Assembly: GCA_035553515.1 (NCBI GenBank)
Contig: DATNDG010000076.1
Location: forward strand, 1 to 48,791
Direction of reading: 5' to 3'
Source: DAHUYF01 sp035553515
GTDB taxonomy: Bacteria > Pseudomonadota > Alphaproteobacteria > ATCC43930 > CGMCC-115725
Length of the DNA stretch: 48,791 bases
Within the stretch, counting starts at the first letter, position 1, and each line of letters opens with the position of its first letter. The notes under the pieces were generated by a model that saw only the letters and a program-made list of their open reading frames with translations, had not been told where the DNA came from and made no database searches. Of this stretch, positions 8,603 to 16,292 are shown in pieces. The position numbers were made by a program, and so were the translations under genes.

Positions 8603-10063
8603 TCAGTCCTCGTCGCCGGCAATCTGGCGGCGGCGCGCGGCGAGCGCGTCGCGCAAGGCGTCGGGTTCGCTGGGTGCCGGTCCTGCGGCGGGTCCCGGCC
8701 GCCGGAGGCGGCTGCGATCGAAGCTCGCCGCCTGATGTGCGACGCTGCGCGCCGTGTCGAATTGCTGGCCCGCCCCGACGGCCGCGAGTTGCCGGCCGGC
8801 GAGACTCCGGCGCGTTTCGATCGCCGCCAGATAGTTCTGCATCTTCTCGAGATCGCGGCCCAGCATCTCGGAGAAATTCTGGAATTTCTGGGCCGCCTCC
8901 TCGGCGCGGCGCTGCAGCGCCGCCCGCGTCGCGCGCTCGGCGACTTCCAGCTTCAGCACTTCCGACGGCTTGACCAGGCCGGAATCCTCGTCGACGCGGG
9001 CCGCCGCCAGCCGGTCCTTGAGCTCGCTGATGAGCGGCGGCTCGGCGAGCTCTCGCTTGATCTCGCGGAGATCCTTGGTGAACGTCTCCATCCAGAATTT
9101 GGCGTGCCGGATCTCGCGACCGAGCTGCAGCATCGTCTCTTCGGTGAGGTCGGCGCCGCGCTGCAGACGATGGGCGCCGCGGTCGAGCTGCTGGCTGAGC
9201 GCCTCCTGATCCTTGTCGCGCAGCCGTTGGATGAGCTTGTCGACGCTCTGCTCGACACCAAGCCGCGCGGTCAGGCGGCGGTAATCGGCTTCGCGACCGC
9301 GCGCGAGATCGATAACCCCCGCCATAAGACCGCCCAGCGAGTTGAGGGCATTCAGCGAGTTCTGCACCAGCCCTTTGACGGCGCTGAAATCCGTGCCGAA
9401 GCTGGCGATCGTGCGACCGACGGCGACACCCGCCTTGATCAGTTTGTAGAGTCCGCCCGCCGCCAGGATTTTGCGCTGCGTGTCGTTTGCCGCGCCCTCC
9501 TCCTGCGCGTGCTCGTAGGCGCTCGTTGCCGTCGAGTAGTAGCTCGCATAGACGCCAAAGAGCGGATTCTGATGGACCGCGTCCTCGATCCGCCGCTGCA
9601 GGGCCTCGAACTGTTCTTTCGCCTGCGCGAACATTCCCTTGGTTTTGTCGTGACCCAGCTTCCGATAGCGGTCCTTGATTGCCTGCAGGTCCTTCCACAT
9701 GGTCGGATTGCCGGGACCGTCCACGATCCGCCGGCGGTCGAGAGGCGCGATGCGGCCGGCGCCGGTTCCTGCCCCGCCACCGCGCAGCGCCAGTTGCAGC
9801 ACCAGACGCCACCCGTTGTGCATCGCATGGAATTCGTCGTCCGACAGCGCGGTGAGCCACATGAAGTTGAACTTGCCATAGGCGAATTTCTGCGGGCTCT
9901 GCCCCGGATTCAGCTGGTCGGGCGTGGCGTCGTAGCCTCGGCTTTCGATTTCAGTGAGCAGCTTGTCGAGTGCGCGCAGGTTCTCGACATTGGCGCCGGT
10001 GAATGGCTTCGAAATATTGCGGCTGAGGTGCTTCCAGCCGCGTTCGAGGGCGTGCATAGCCAT
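8603..10063 (-). CDS. Large helical hypothetical protein in T6SS locus
   Basis: A 486-residue protein I do not recognise. The first ~110 residues form a distinct domain (ALDKLLTEIESRGYD, KFNFMWLTALSDDEFH). A Gly/Ala-rich patch lies near 210-260 (GGLYKLIKAGVAVGRTIASF, LNSLGGLMAGVIDLA), amphipathic enough to be a hairpin or pore-like segment. From about 265 to 440 it is strongly helical and charged, consistent with coiled coil. The tail is Pro/Arg-rich. The ATG has no obvious ribosome site, and a second ATG two codons later is equally possible. Its place beside clpV and the effector zone suggests a T6SS accessory factor or a pore-type effector; this is inference only. Confidence 0.65.
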   Translation of the reverse strand: MAMHALERGWKHLSRNISKPFTGANVENLRALDKLLTEIESRGYDATPDQLNPGQSPQKFAYGKFNFMWLTALSDDEFHAMHNGWRLVLQLALRGGGAGTGAGRIAPLDRRRIVDGPGNPTMWKDLQAIKDRYRKLGHDKTKGMFAQAKEQFEALQRRIEDAVHQNPLFGVYASYYSTATSAYEHAQEEGAANDTQRKILAAGGLYKLIKAGVAVGRTIASFGTDFSAVKGLVQNSLNALNSLGGLMAGVIDLARGREADYRRLTARLGVEQSVDKLIQRLRDKDQEALSQQLDRGAHRLQRGADLTEETMLQLGREIRHAKFWMETFTKDLREIKRELAEPPLISELKDRLAAARVDEDSGLVKPSEVLKLEVAERATRAALQRRAEEAAQKFQNFSEMLGRDLEKMQNYLAAIETRRSLAGRQLAAVGAGQQFDTARSVAHQAASFDRSRLRRPGPAAGPAPSEPDALRDALAARRRQIAGDED

Positions 10064-10323
10064 AAGCAGAAGCTAACAGCCTGGAAGACGCCATGATACG
10101 CAATTCATGGGACCGCCGCTCTCTGCTGCACACTTCACCAATGCATTGGCCACGCGCCGATCTGACGCCTGCGCGCCGGCGTTCCGATTGGCACCGGCAC
10201 TCCTCCATATCCGCACTTAGCCGATGCGTCGAACCTCCGCGTGCGGTTGCGACCAATCGGTGCTATGGTCGCCGCGAATAAATTGCCGCAATCCGCGGCC
10301 CGGAAGCCGGGGCACCTGCCGCC
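10064..10323. other. Divergent intergenic region
   Basis: This 260-base gap separates the minus-strand 486-residue gene from the plus-strand methyltransferase gene, so it should hold two divergent promoters. I see no convincing coding frame, RNA gene or strong promoter match. Confidence 0.4.
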
Positions 10324-11919
10324 TTGCCATCCGACGGTACTCCGCCCCTCGACGACGCTTCGTCTGCGCCACGCTTCGTCATCGAGAGGGAAAAGCCGCT
10401 GTCGCAGTCTCTGCTCTGGACGGCGCAGCGGCGTTTCTTCGCCCGCCAGGGCGTCGAGGCCTGGCGCAGCAACACCGTGCCGCATTACGTCACCAACAAC
10501 CCGGCGCTGGCGCGCGCTTATGCCGAGGTGGCGCTGGGATTCCTGCGCGACCTCGTTGCTGGCGGAGCGCGCTTCGATGCGGCCGAGCCCTTCACCCTGA
10601 TCGAGCTCGGCGCCGGCAGCGGCCGATTCGCCTTCTTCTTCGTCAACGCCTTCCGCTCGCTGCTCGCATTGTCACCCTTCGCTGCGCTGCCCTTCCGCTA
10701 TGTGATGACCGATTTCACCGAGGCCAATCTCGCCTTCTGGCGTACGCATGAGGCGCTGGCGCCGCTCTGCGAAGCCGGGCTGGTCGATTTTGCCGTTTTC
10801 GACGCCGAGAGCGACGATACGCTGCGGCTCGAACGGGTCGGCGTGACGCTCGCCGCCGGAACTCTCACCCATGCGCCGGTGGTGATCGCCAATTATGTCT
10901 TCGACGGCATCACGCAGGACGCCTTCTCCTTCCGCGACGGCACGATCCTGGAATGCCGCGTATCGCTCGGCGCCGATCGACCGGATCCCGATCTCGACAA
11001 TCCCGAAGCGATTGCCCACCTTGAATGCAGCTACAGCGACCACGCGCTTGCCAAGCCGCCCTATCCCGAGACGCTATTCAACGCGATCCTCGCCGATTAT
11101 GCCGGGACGCTCGGCGACACGACAATCCTCTTTCCTTCTGGCGCGCTCCGCTGCCTCGATCGGCTGGCGCGACTGGCCGATAGCCACTTGCTGCTGCTTA
11201 CCGCCGATCGGGGCGAGCAGCGTGACACCGATCTCGGTCGCGACCACGGCATCGGCATGGCCGTCCATGGCAGCTTCTCGCTGCCGGTCAATTATCACGC
11301 CATTGCCGAATATGTGGTGAAATCCGGCGGCGACGTGCTGACCACGGCCTATCGCCATGCCAATCTCGCGGTATCCGCCTTTCTGCTCGGCGGCTCCTAT
11401 GGCGAGACGCGGCTTGCCTTCGATCAGGCGGTCGAGCATTTCGGTCCCGACGATTTCTACACGCTGGCGCGCGGGCTCCGCGCTGAGCCGCGCCCGCTCG
11501 ACTTCGCCCAACTCCTCGCCCTTGTACGCTTGAGCGGCTTCGATCCCCGGGTGTTGCGGGATTGCCTCCCGGCGCTCTGGGAGAAGTTGGACAATGCCGG
11601 CGACGTTGAACGGCGGGAACTCGCACGCGTGGTCGAGCGTGCGGTGGTGAACTACTATCACCTGGGGGAAGCGCGCGACCTCTTCTTCGAGTTCGCCATG
11701 CTGAGCTATGCGCTCGGCGATTACCGCGGCGCGCTCGCGCTCTATCAGCGCTCACGCCGCCACTATGGCGACGCCGCCGCGACGTTCTGGAACATGGCCC
11801 TCTGCCATGCCGCGCTCGGCGATACCGTCGAGGCGGCATTCTGCCTCGCCGAGGCGAAGCGCCTCGACGGTGACTTCGCGCCGGTCGCGGCGCTGCGACC
11901 CAAAGGGGTATCCACGTGA
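10324..11919 (+). CDS. SAM-dependent methyltransferase with C-terminal TPR-like region
   Basis: A 531-residue protein. The S-adenosylmethionine motif LIELGAGSGRFAFFF lies near residues 94-108, and the surrounding fold (TNNPALARAYAEV, YVMTDFTEANLAFW, VVIANYVFDGI) resembles methyltransferases of the SAM-dependent class related to NDUFAF7-type enzymes. Residues from about 440 onwards look like TPR helices (FEFAMLSYALGDYRGALALYQRS, MALCHAALGDTVEAAFCLAE). The start is a TTG, the most upstream available. It lies 28 bases before the HNH gene and is probably cotranscribed with it. It could modify a secreted protein, but the substrate is unknown. An unrelated housekeeping role cannot be excluded. Confidence 0.75.
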   Translation: MPSDGTPPLDDASSAPRFVIEREKPLSQSLLWTAQRRFFARQGVEAWRSNTVPHYVTNNPALARAYAEVALGFLRDLVAGGARFDAAEPFTLIELGAGSGRFAFFFVNAFRSLLALSPFAALPFRYVMTDFTEANLAFWRTHEALAPLCEAGLVDFAVFDAESDDTLRLERVGVTLAAGTLTHAPVVIANYVFDGITQDAFSFRDGTILECRVSLGADRPDPDLDNPEAIAHLECSYSDHALAKPPYPETLFNAILADYAGTLGDTTILFPSGALRCLDRLARLADSHLLLLTADRGEQRDTDLGRDHGIGMAVHGSFSLPVNYHAIAEYVVKSGGDVLTTAYRHANLAVSAFLLGGSYGETRLAFDQAVEHFGPDDFYTLARGLRAEPRPLDFAQLLALVRLSGFDPRVLRDCLPALWEKLDNAGDVERRELARVVERAVVNYYHLGEARDLFFEFAMLSYALGDYRGALALYQRSRRHYGDAAATFWNMALCHAALGDTVEAAFCLAEAKRLDGDFAPVAALRPKGVST

Positions 11920-11947
11920 GCGCCCGCCTGCTGCTGGAGGCCCGAGC

Positions 11948-13126
11948 ATGAGCCAGCGTCATTTCTTCCCGCCGCCAACCAAGTTCGGCAGAGCCCCGGT
12001 CCAGCCAAAAGCCGCGGCACGAACGGGCACCGGCGCGAACGCTGCTCCCAGCGTTACTGCGGACTCGTTCAACGGAGGAAAGCCGCCGCTGACGCCGGCT
12101 GCACCGCCAAGGCCCGGCATGCAGTTTCCGAAGACGGGCGGCGCGCCCGTCCCCACCGCGTCGGATATGGGCCATCGATCACGCGGCGACGCTCCGAAAT
12201 TTCCACCCGCTCGCCCTTCGCCGACTTCGCCTGCGCCTGCAAGGCCCGTGGCGACACCTTCTGTCGTATTGCAGGCGATGAAGCGCAAAGCGAGTGACGC
12301 GGCACCAGGGCCGCCTGGCACAGGTAAGGTTGCGAAGACCGACTCGAAGAACGACGCGGCGAGCAGCGCGCGGCCTGCGTCGCCTGCGCTCTTCAGGCTC
12401 AAGCCGCGCAACAAGCACAAATGGACCTCTTACGATTTCGACGCCCAGCCGCGCCCGCCCACGGCGCGCCGGAAGGCCTTGGACAACAAGAACAAGGGGC
12501 TGGCATCCACGGAGACGAAGGCGGACCCTGCGGACGCGAAGGATGTGAAGGATGCCGTCCCAGCCGGCAGCTCATTGGCGGAGCGCTACGCCGGCAGGAA
12601 TGCTCCCGCAGGGGTGTTTCTGATGTACGGGCTACGCAAAGAGGTGAACTGGGCGAAAACGGACCAGACCCACGGTATGAACGGCGATGCGTACGTCTAT
12701 TCGCAGGCGAAGGGAGATGAGTGCAAGGACGACAAAAATAACAATCGCAAGCTCTACAGATGCGTCGTCTGCGACGGGTATTACCCGCGCAAGCAGGACA
12801 AGATTGCCGGGGAAACCGATGACGCCACGATCACGTGCGACCACATCCCGCCATTTTCGGTTCGCCTCGGCAAGCGTACGTTCGAGCTCCACGTCTGTGA
12901 TGGCAGTAATGTCTGGAGGGGTCAGGTCAGAAAGCTCGCTGTTGATTCTTTCAACGACCCGAACGAGCTGCGCATGATGTGTCAAAGCTGCAATTCCGCG
13001 CTCGGCGGCGAGAAAGATTACGATCGGGTCTCACCCAAAAAGGCCGGTACCCACGCGCAGCTTTGCGATGGGGGCGATCACAGTGGACTCTACTGTGTGG
13101 ATATACCCGGTTTGAAGCTGCTCTGA
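11948..13126 (+). CDS. HNH nuclease effector with PPP/QPKAA leader
   Basis: A 392-residue protein. The ATG at 11948 follows a clear GGAGG (11936-11940). The leader has PPP at residues 8-10, QPKAA at 19-23 and VVLQAM at 106-111, then a long Pro/Ala/Lys-rich disordered stretch. The C-terminal domain carries an HNH arrangement: C272-x-x-C275, D298-H299-IPP, N339-E-L, and C345-x-x-C348-N. The two CxxC pairs should bind a structural zinc, and the D-H/N residues should form the metal-dependent DNase site. It is therefore probably a DNA-cutting toxin. Codon choice in the C-terminal part (AAA, AAT, TAC) is less GC-rich than in neighbours, suggesting transfer. No immunity gene is obvious next to it, since the next gene is convergent. 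Confidence 0.8.
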   Translation: MSQRHFFPPPTKFGRAPVQPKAAARTGTGANAAPSVTADSFNGGKPPLTPAAPPRPGMQFPKTGGAPVPTASDMGHRSRGDAPKFPPARPSPTSPAPARPVATPSVVLQAMKRKASDAAPGPPGTGKVAKTDSKNDAASSARPASPALFRLKPRNKHKWTSYDFDAQPRPPTARRKALDNKNKGLASTETKADPADAKDVKDAVPAGSSLAERYAGRNAPAGVFLMYGLRKEVNWAKTDQTHGMNGDAYVYSQAKGDECKDDKNNNRKLYRCVVCDGYYPRKQDKIAGETDDATITCDHIPPFSVRLGKRTFELHVCDGSNVWRGQVRKLAVDSFNDPNELRMMCQSCNSALGGEKDYDRVSPKKAGTHAQLCDGGDHSGLYCVDIPGLKLL

Positions 13127-13294
13127 CGGTCGCTGCGTGCGGGCAGCGAACTCGCAGCGCGGGCGTTTGGGGAACTTGCCGGTCATCCTTATCGGCGCGG
13201 CGAAGCGCGCGGCGTGCCGCAGGGCGCTGCATCGGCAGGCCAGGCGTGGGCGGAGGGATAAGCGCCAGAACGGCTTGAACCGGCAAGGCGCTGC
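13127..13294. other. Convergent intergenic region
   Basis: A 168-base gap between two converging genes. It contains a 9-base inverted pair (CTTGCCGGT at 13175-13183, ACCGGCAAG at 13279-13287), too widely spaced to be a classic terminator. No reading frame here looks coding. Confidence 0.35.
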
Positions 13295-14071
13295 TTACTT
13301 GAGATGCGATTGCGTCTGCGATTTCACGGTGGCGGTCAGGCCGAACATGTCGTCGCACAGTTTGCTGACGTTCTTGAAACCCATTTTGACGTAGAAACTA
13401 TCGACGATCGAGGACGAGACCATCATGTACGGCGCATTGAGTCGCTCCGCCACCAGCGCCAGCATGTAGATGCAGGCCGCACCCACGCCGCGTTTGTTCG
13501 ATTGGCTTTTGACATAGCCGACTTCGGCGCAGAGCTTGCTTCCGTCAATGTCGGACGATTTCGGCATCATCGCGAAGGTCGCCGTGCTGGCGAGCACGAA
13601 GACGTCGAAATACATGAATCCTTCGACCTTTTCCCCGGTATAGCAGCTGATCTTGCCCCGGACATCTTTGGGCCGGTCCGTGTTCGGCCCCCAGTCGGCC
13701 TTGAGGGAAAAGGAGCCGACGGTCGTGTGGTGACTGTCTGTCTTGGTGAAATTACCCTCGGAACTGCTTTGCAAATTGAACCTGGCCATGATGTCTTCGA
13801 AGCCGGTCGTCTCCGATTCCATCGCCTGGACCGTAAGCGCGCGGCCACGCGGCCGCGAGGGCATGCCCGGTCGGTGCGGCCCTGTCCGCACAGGCGGCTT
13901 CGCGGGTGCTGCGCTTGGCGCGCGCGCGGGCCGCATTTGCAGGCTTTTGCCGGCGATGCGCACGGGCGGAATCGGCGGCGGCGAGTTCGGCGGCCGGCTC
14001 GCCGCTTTGGGCTGGAGAGGCTGGTTCTGCGCTGGCGGACGTGGCGGCGGCGAGAACCGCCGGCTGGTCAT
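13295..14071 (-). CDS. GNAT acetyltransferase-like effector with PPP/QPKAA leader
   Basis: A 258-residue protein. The leader MTSRRFSPPP has PPP at 8-10 and QPKAA at 20-24, and ends LTVQAM (79-84), the same order as in the HNH protein at 11948. The C-terminal half resembles a GNAT acetyltransferase: an acetyl-CoA loop-like KSQSNKRGVGAACIYML (about 188-204) and the characteristic SFYVKMGFKNV (about 225-235). GNAT enzymes transfer acetyl from acetyl-CoA to an amine, so this could be a toxin modifying a target-cell component or a self-modifying enzyme. Codon use is lower in GC than in tss genes. It is the last gene of the minus-strand run that begins at tssE. Confidence 0.7.
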   Translation of the reverse strand: MTSRRFSPPPRPPAQNQPLQPKAASRPPNSPPPIPPVRIAGKSLQMRPARAPSAAPAKPPVRTGPHRPGMPSRPRGRALTVQAMESETTGFEDIMARFNLQSSSEGNFTKTDSHHTTVGSFSLKADWGPNTDRPKDVRGKISCYTGEKVEGFMYFDVFVLASTATFAMMPKSSDIDGSKLCAEVGYVKSQSNKRGVGAACIYMLALVAERLNAPYMMVSSSIVDSFYVKMGFKNVSKLCDDMFGLTATVKSQTQSHLK

Positions 14072-14100
14072 GAGCGGGTCGGATGACGGGAGTGCGGCGG

Positions 14101-14610
14101 TCAGCCCGCGGGCCGCGTCATCATCGGCTGCGCCGCGGCGCGCTGTCCCATGCGGTCGGCTTCGGCCTCGAGCCCGGGATCCTGCACGACCGCGATGCCG
14201 TTCCCGAAGGGATTGCGCACGCGGCCCTGGCGCTGCTGCACGACATGGGCGAGCTCATGGCCCAGGAGCTGCTGGCCGCGCGGCGTCACCGGATCGTACT
14301 GGCCCGGCGCGAAATAGATGTTGGAGCCGAGGGTGAAGGCGAGCGCGCCGATCGCGGGCGCCTCGGGCCCGACATGGACGCGCACATCGGCGAAGTTCGT
14401 GCCGAAGAAGGACTCCATCTTCTGCTGCACGGCTTCCGGCAAGGGCTGGCCCATGCCGCCGCGGCCGACATGCTGAAGCGTGTCCGGCAAGGGCGTGGCG
14501 TTGTTCGGCATCTGCGGCTGCGCCGGTTTGCGCTGCACCGCGCCCGGCGGCGCGAACAGCCTCGGCCGTCCGCCGGGGAAGTAGCCCTGGATCACTCTGG
14601 CGGAGCTCAT
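14101..14610 (-). CDS. DUF4157 metalloprotease-like protein (eCIS core domain)
   Basis: A 169-residue protein with a zinc-binding HELAH motif at residues 118-122 (GHELAHVVQQRQGRV) and acidic residues at 148-150 (LEAEADR) that may supply the third ligand, the pattern of DUF4157. The preceding block FADVRVHVG and AFTLGSNIYFAPGQY is also typical. The N-terminus begins RVIQGYFPGGRP and later GAVQRKP, a leader related to but different from the PPP type. Proteins of this family are common near extracellular contractile injection systems. The start has an AGAGGA ribosome site, and it lies 12 bases after the papain-like gene. It could be an effector protease or could process the leaders of its neighbours; both are inference. 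Confidence 0.88.
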   Translation of the reverse strand: MSSARVIQGYFPGGRPRLFAPPGAVQRKPAQPQMPNNATPLPDTLQHVGRGGMGQPLPEAVQQKMESFFGTNFADVRVHVGPEAPAIGALAFTLGSNIYFAPGQYDPVTPRGQQLLGHELAHVVQQRQGRVRNPFGNGIAVVQDPGLEAEADRMGQRAAAQPMMTRPAG

Positions 14611-14622
14611 CTTCTGATCCTC

Positions 14623-15177
14623 TCAGCGCTTGGGCGGCTTCGCGCCGGGTTGCGTCATCTGCGCGTAGATCTGCTGCGGCCGGCGTACGCCCGCGCCGGG
14701 AAAAGCATCGATCTTCGCGGCGCGCAGGACATCGGTGGCGAAGGTCGAGCATTGCCGCCGCGTCAGGCTGAAGTCGGGTGTCCGGGTCTGGTACTCGGCC
14801 ACTTTGGCGAGGGCGGCGCGCGCCTGGTCGGCACTGACATCGAAGCTGCGCGTGCGCAGGCCGGGCTTCGCGAAGGCGGCGCCATCGTCGTGAACCCGTC
14901 CTTTGACCCCGGCGGTGAGCTTCGGCAGGTCGCGGCGCGGATCGAAGCGCTCGTATTGCGCCGGCGAAAAACCGAAGGCTTGGCGCCGGCCGTTCGGCTC
15001 CTGAACGGCGACGAAGCTGTGGCCGGCGAGTTCCGGCGGTAAATTGCGCGCGCCCGGCCCCTGGTGGAGGTAAGAGCCGACGGTGATGCGGTAGCCGGCG
15101 CCCCGCGGCTGCGCTGCCGGCGCCGCTCGCGGCGGCGCAATCGGTGGCGGCGGGACGGGTCTCCTGGTCTGGCTCAT
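14623..15177 (-). CDS. Putative permuted papain-like protein with Pro-rich leader
   Basis: A 184-residue protein. The leader MSQTRRPVPPPP is Pro/Ala-rich to about residue 25. The globular part has GHSFVAVQEPNG with H53 and later RRQCSTFATDVLRAA with C143, so histidine precedes the candidate nucleophilic cysteine, the order seen in permuted NlpC/P60 or LRAT-like folds. Such folds include peptidoglycan amidases and acyl-transfer enzymes, so a cell-wall-attacking effector is plausible. I cannot assign a named family with confidence. It is 26 bases downstream of tssG and 12 bases before the DUF4157 gene, so it is probably part of the tssE-G transcript. Confidence 0.65.
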   Translation of the reverse strand: MSQTRRPVPPPPIAPPRAAPAAQPRGAGYRITVGSYLHQGPGARNLPPELAGHSFVAVQEPNGRRQAFGFSPAQYERFDPRRDLPKLTAGVKGRVHDDGAAFAKPGLRTRSFDVSADQARAALAKVAEYQTRTPDFSLTRRQCSTFATDVLRAAKIDAFPGAGVRRPQQIYAQMTQPGAKPPKR

Positions 15178-15203
15178 GCTTCCACGATCCCAAGAGGTGG
15201 TGG

Positions 15204-16292
15204 CTACTTTCTTAACACAACGCTCGGTTGGAGCAAAGTGTGCGCCGATTGCCCGGAGCGCGGGGGGTGCAGCGCCGCTATGCCCGGCGGCAGCCGCACC
15301 TCCGCCGGGTGGCGGCGCGGGCGGGTCGTGAGGAAGCTGGTCCAGCCGAGCTTCGCCCGGTGCCGCCGGCCGAGCCGCGTGGCGGGCACCTCCTCGGCGC
15401 GCAGCACCAAGTGGTATTCCGGTTCCACGGCGCTCTCGACATGGAAGCAGACCAAGGCCTGCAGCGCCCGGTGGGCGTCGCCGTCGGGCAGCAATTGGCG
15501 GAACCGCTCGATGGAGAGCGGCCCCAGGACGAGGCGAATGCCGGCCTGCTGGTCCCAGGCGCGGCGGCCGAGGACGGCCCCCTGCCCCAGCCGGTTGTTG
15601 CGACCGGCGATGCCGAGCCGCGTCTGCTCGCTTTCATCGATCGAGAGCCACCGCCCCTCGAGCGGCACGCCTTTCACCGGCACGTCGAAATAGTCGGCCA
15701 GCATGCGCTCAAGCGCATGGAGGCTGCGTGGCCGCTGCGTCAGCAAGCCTGCATAGTAGAGCAGCGCCCGGTCCGGAAACGGCAGGCGGCCGCGGAGCTC
15801 TGGTGTCGCGAGGCCGATCAGCGCGAAGAGATAGTGCGCGAAATTGCTATCGGCCGGCGTGCCGCGCGCAAGGCCGGGTCGATGCTTGGCGCGGGCGCGG
15901 AAGAAGAGCGAGACCAGACGGTGATTGAAGATATCGAGAAAGTCGCGTCCGGCTGTATCGCCGCGCCGGGCGCGCGCCAGCACATGCTCGGTGAGCGGCG
16001 GCGGCAAGGGTCCGAAGCCGCCCGCGAGCCCCATGAAGTTGACCGTCATCTCCGGCGGCTGACCGCTGACACCGAGGGCCAGCCGGTCGATCTCGCTCGC
16101 CGGAAACGCCGCCGCAAGACTCGAGCGAAAACGGACCGGCTCCGGGCGCGCACCGCTGGTGTCGCCCACCCGCGGCGCGCGCGGCAACAGCCGCTCAAGC
16201 AGATGCACCGCCTGGAAGAAATCGAAGCGGTAGGCCTCGGCGAAGAGCTGTTCGGCTACAGCACGATGCGTTCGCCAGCCAAAGGCGGCCAT
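15204..16292 (-). CDS. tssG: T6SS baseplate subunit TssG
   Basis: A 362-residue TssG (VasB/ImpH family), which forms the baseplate wedge with TssF and TssE. Diagnostic features are the N-terminal YRFDFFQAVHLLERLLP, the VRFRSSLAAAFPASEI block, NFMGLAGGFGPLP, and the C-terminal LGPLSIERFRQLLPDG. The length is typical. Its start lies inside tssF (37-base overlap), so translation of the two is probably coupled. It is the last core T6SS gene of the main minus-strand run; effector-like genes follow directly. Confidence 0.96.
   Translation of the reverse strand: MAAFGWRTHRAVAEQLFAEAYRFDFFQAVHLLERLLPRAPRVGDTSGARPEPVRFRSSLAAAFPASEIDRLALGVSGQPPEMTVNFMGLAGGFGPLPPPLTEHVLARARRGDTAGRDFLDIFNHRLVSLFFRARAKHRPGLARGTPADSNFAHYLFALIGLATPELRGRLPFPDRALLYYAGLLTQRPRSLHALERMLADYFDVPVKGVPLEGRWLSIDESEQTRLGIAGRNNRLGQGAVLGRRAWDQQAGIRLVLGPLSIERFRQLLPDGDAHRALQALVCFHVESAVEPEYHLVLRAEEVPATRLGRRHRAKLGWTSFLTTRPRRHPAEVRLPPGIAALHPPRSGQSAHTLLQPSVVLRK

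Noticed and set aside
8102..10096. A 664-codon plus-strand frame opposite the two unknown proteins
   Set aside because: I considered it because the minus-strand genes are of unknown family. Its translation is Arg/Leu-rich without structure, whereas the minus-strand 486-residue protein has normal composition and helical pattern.
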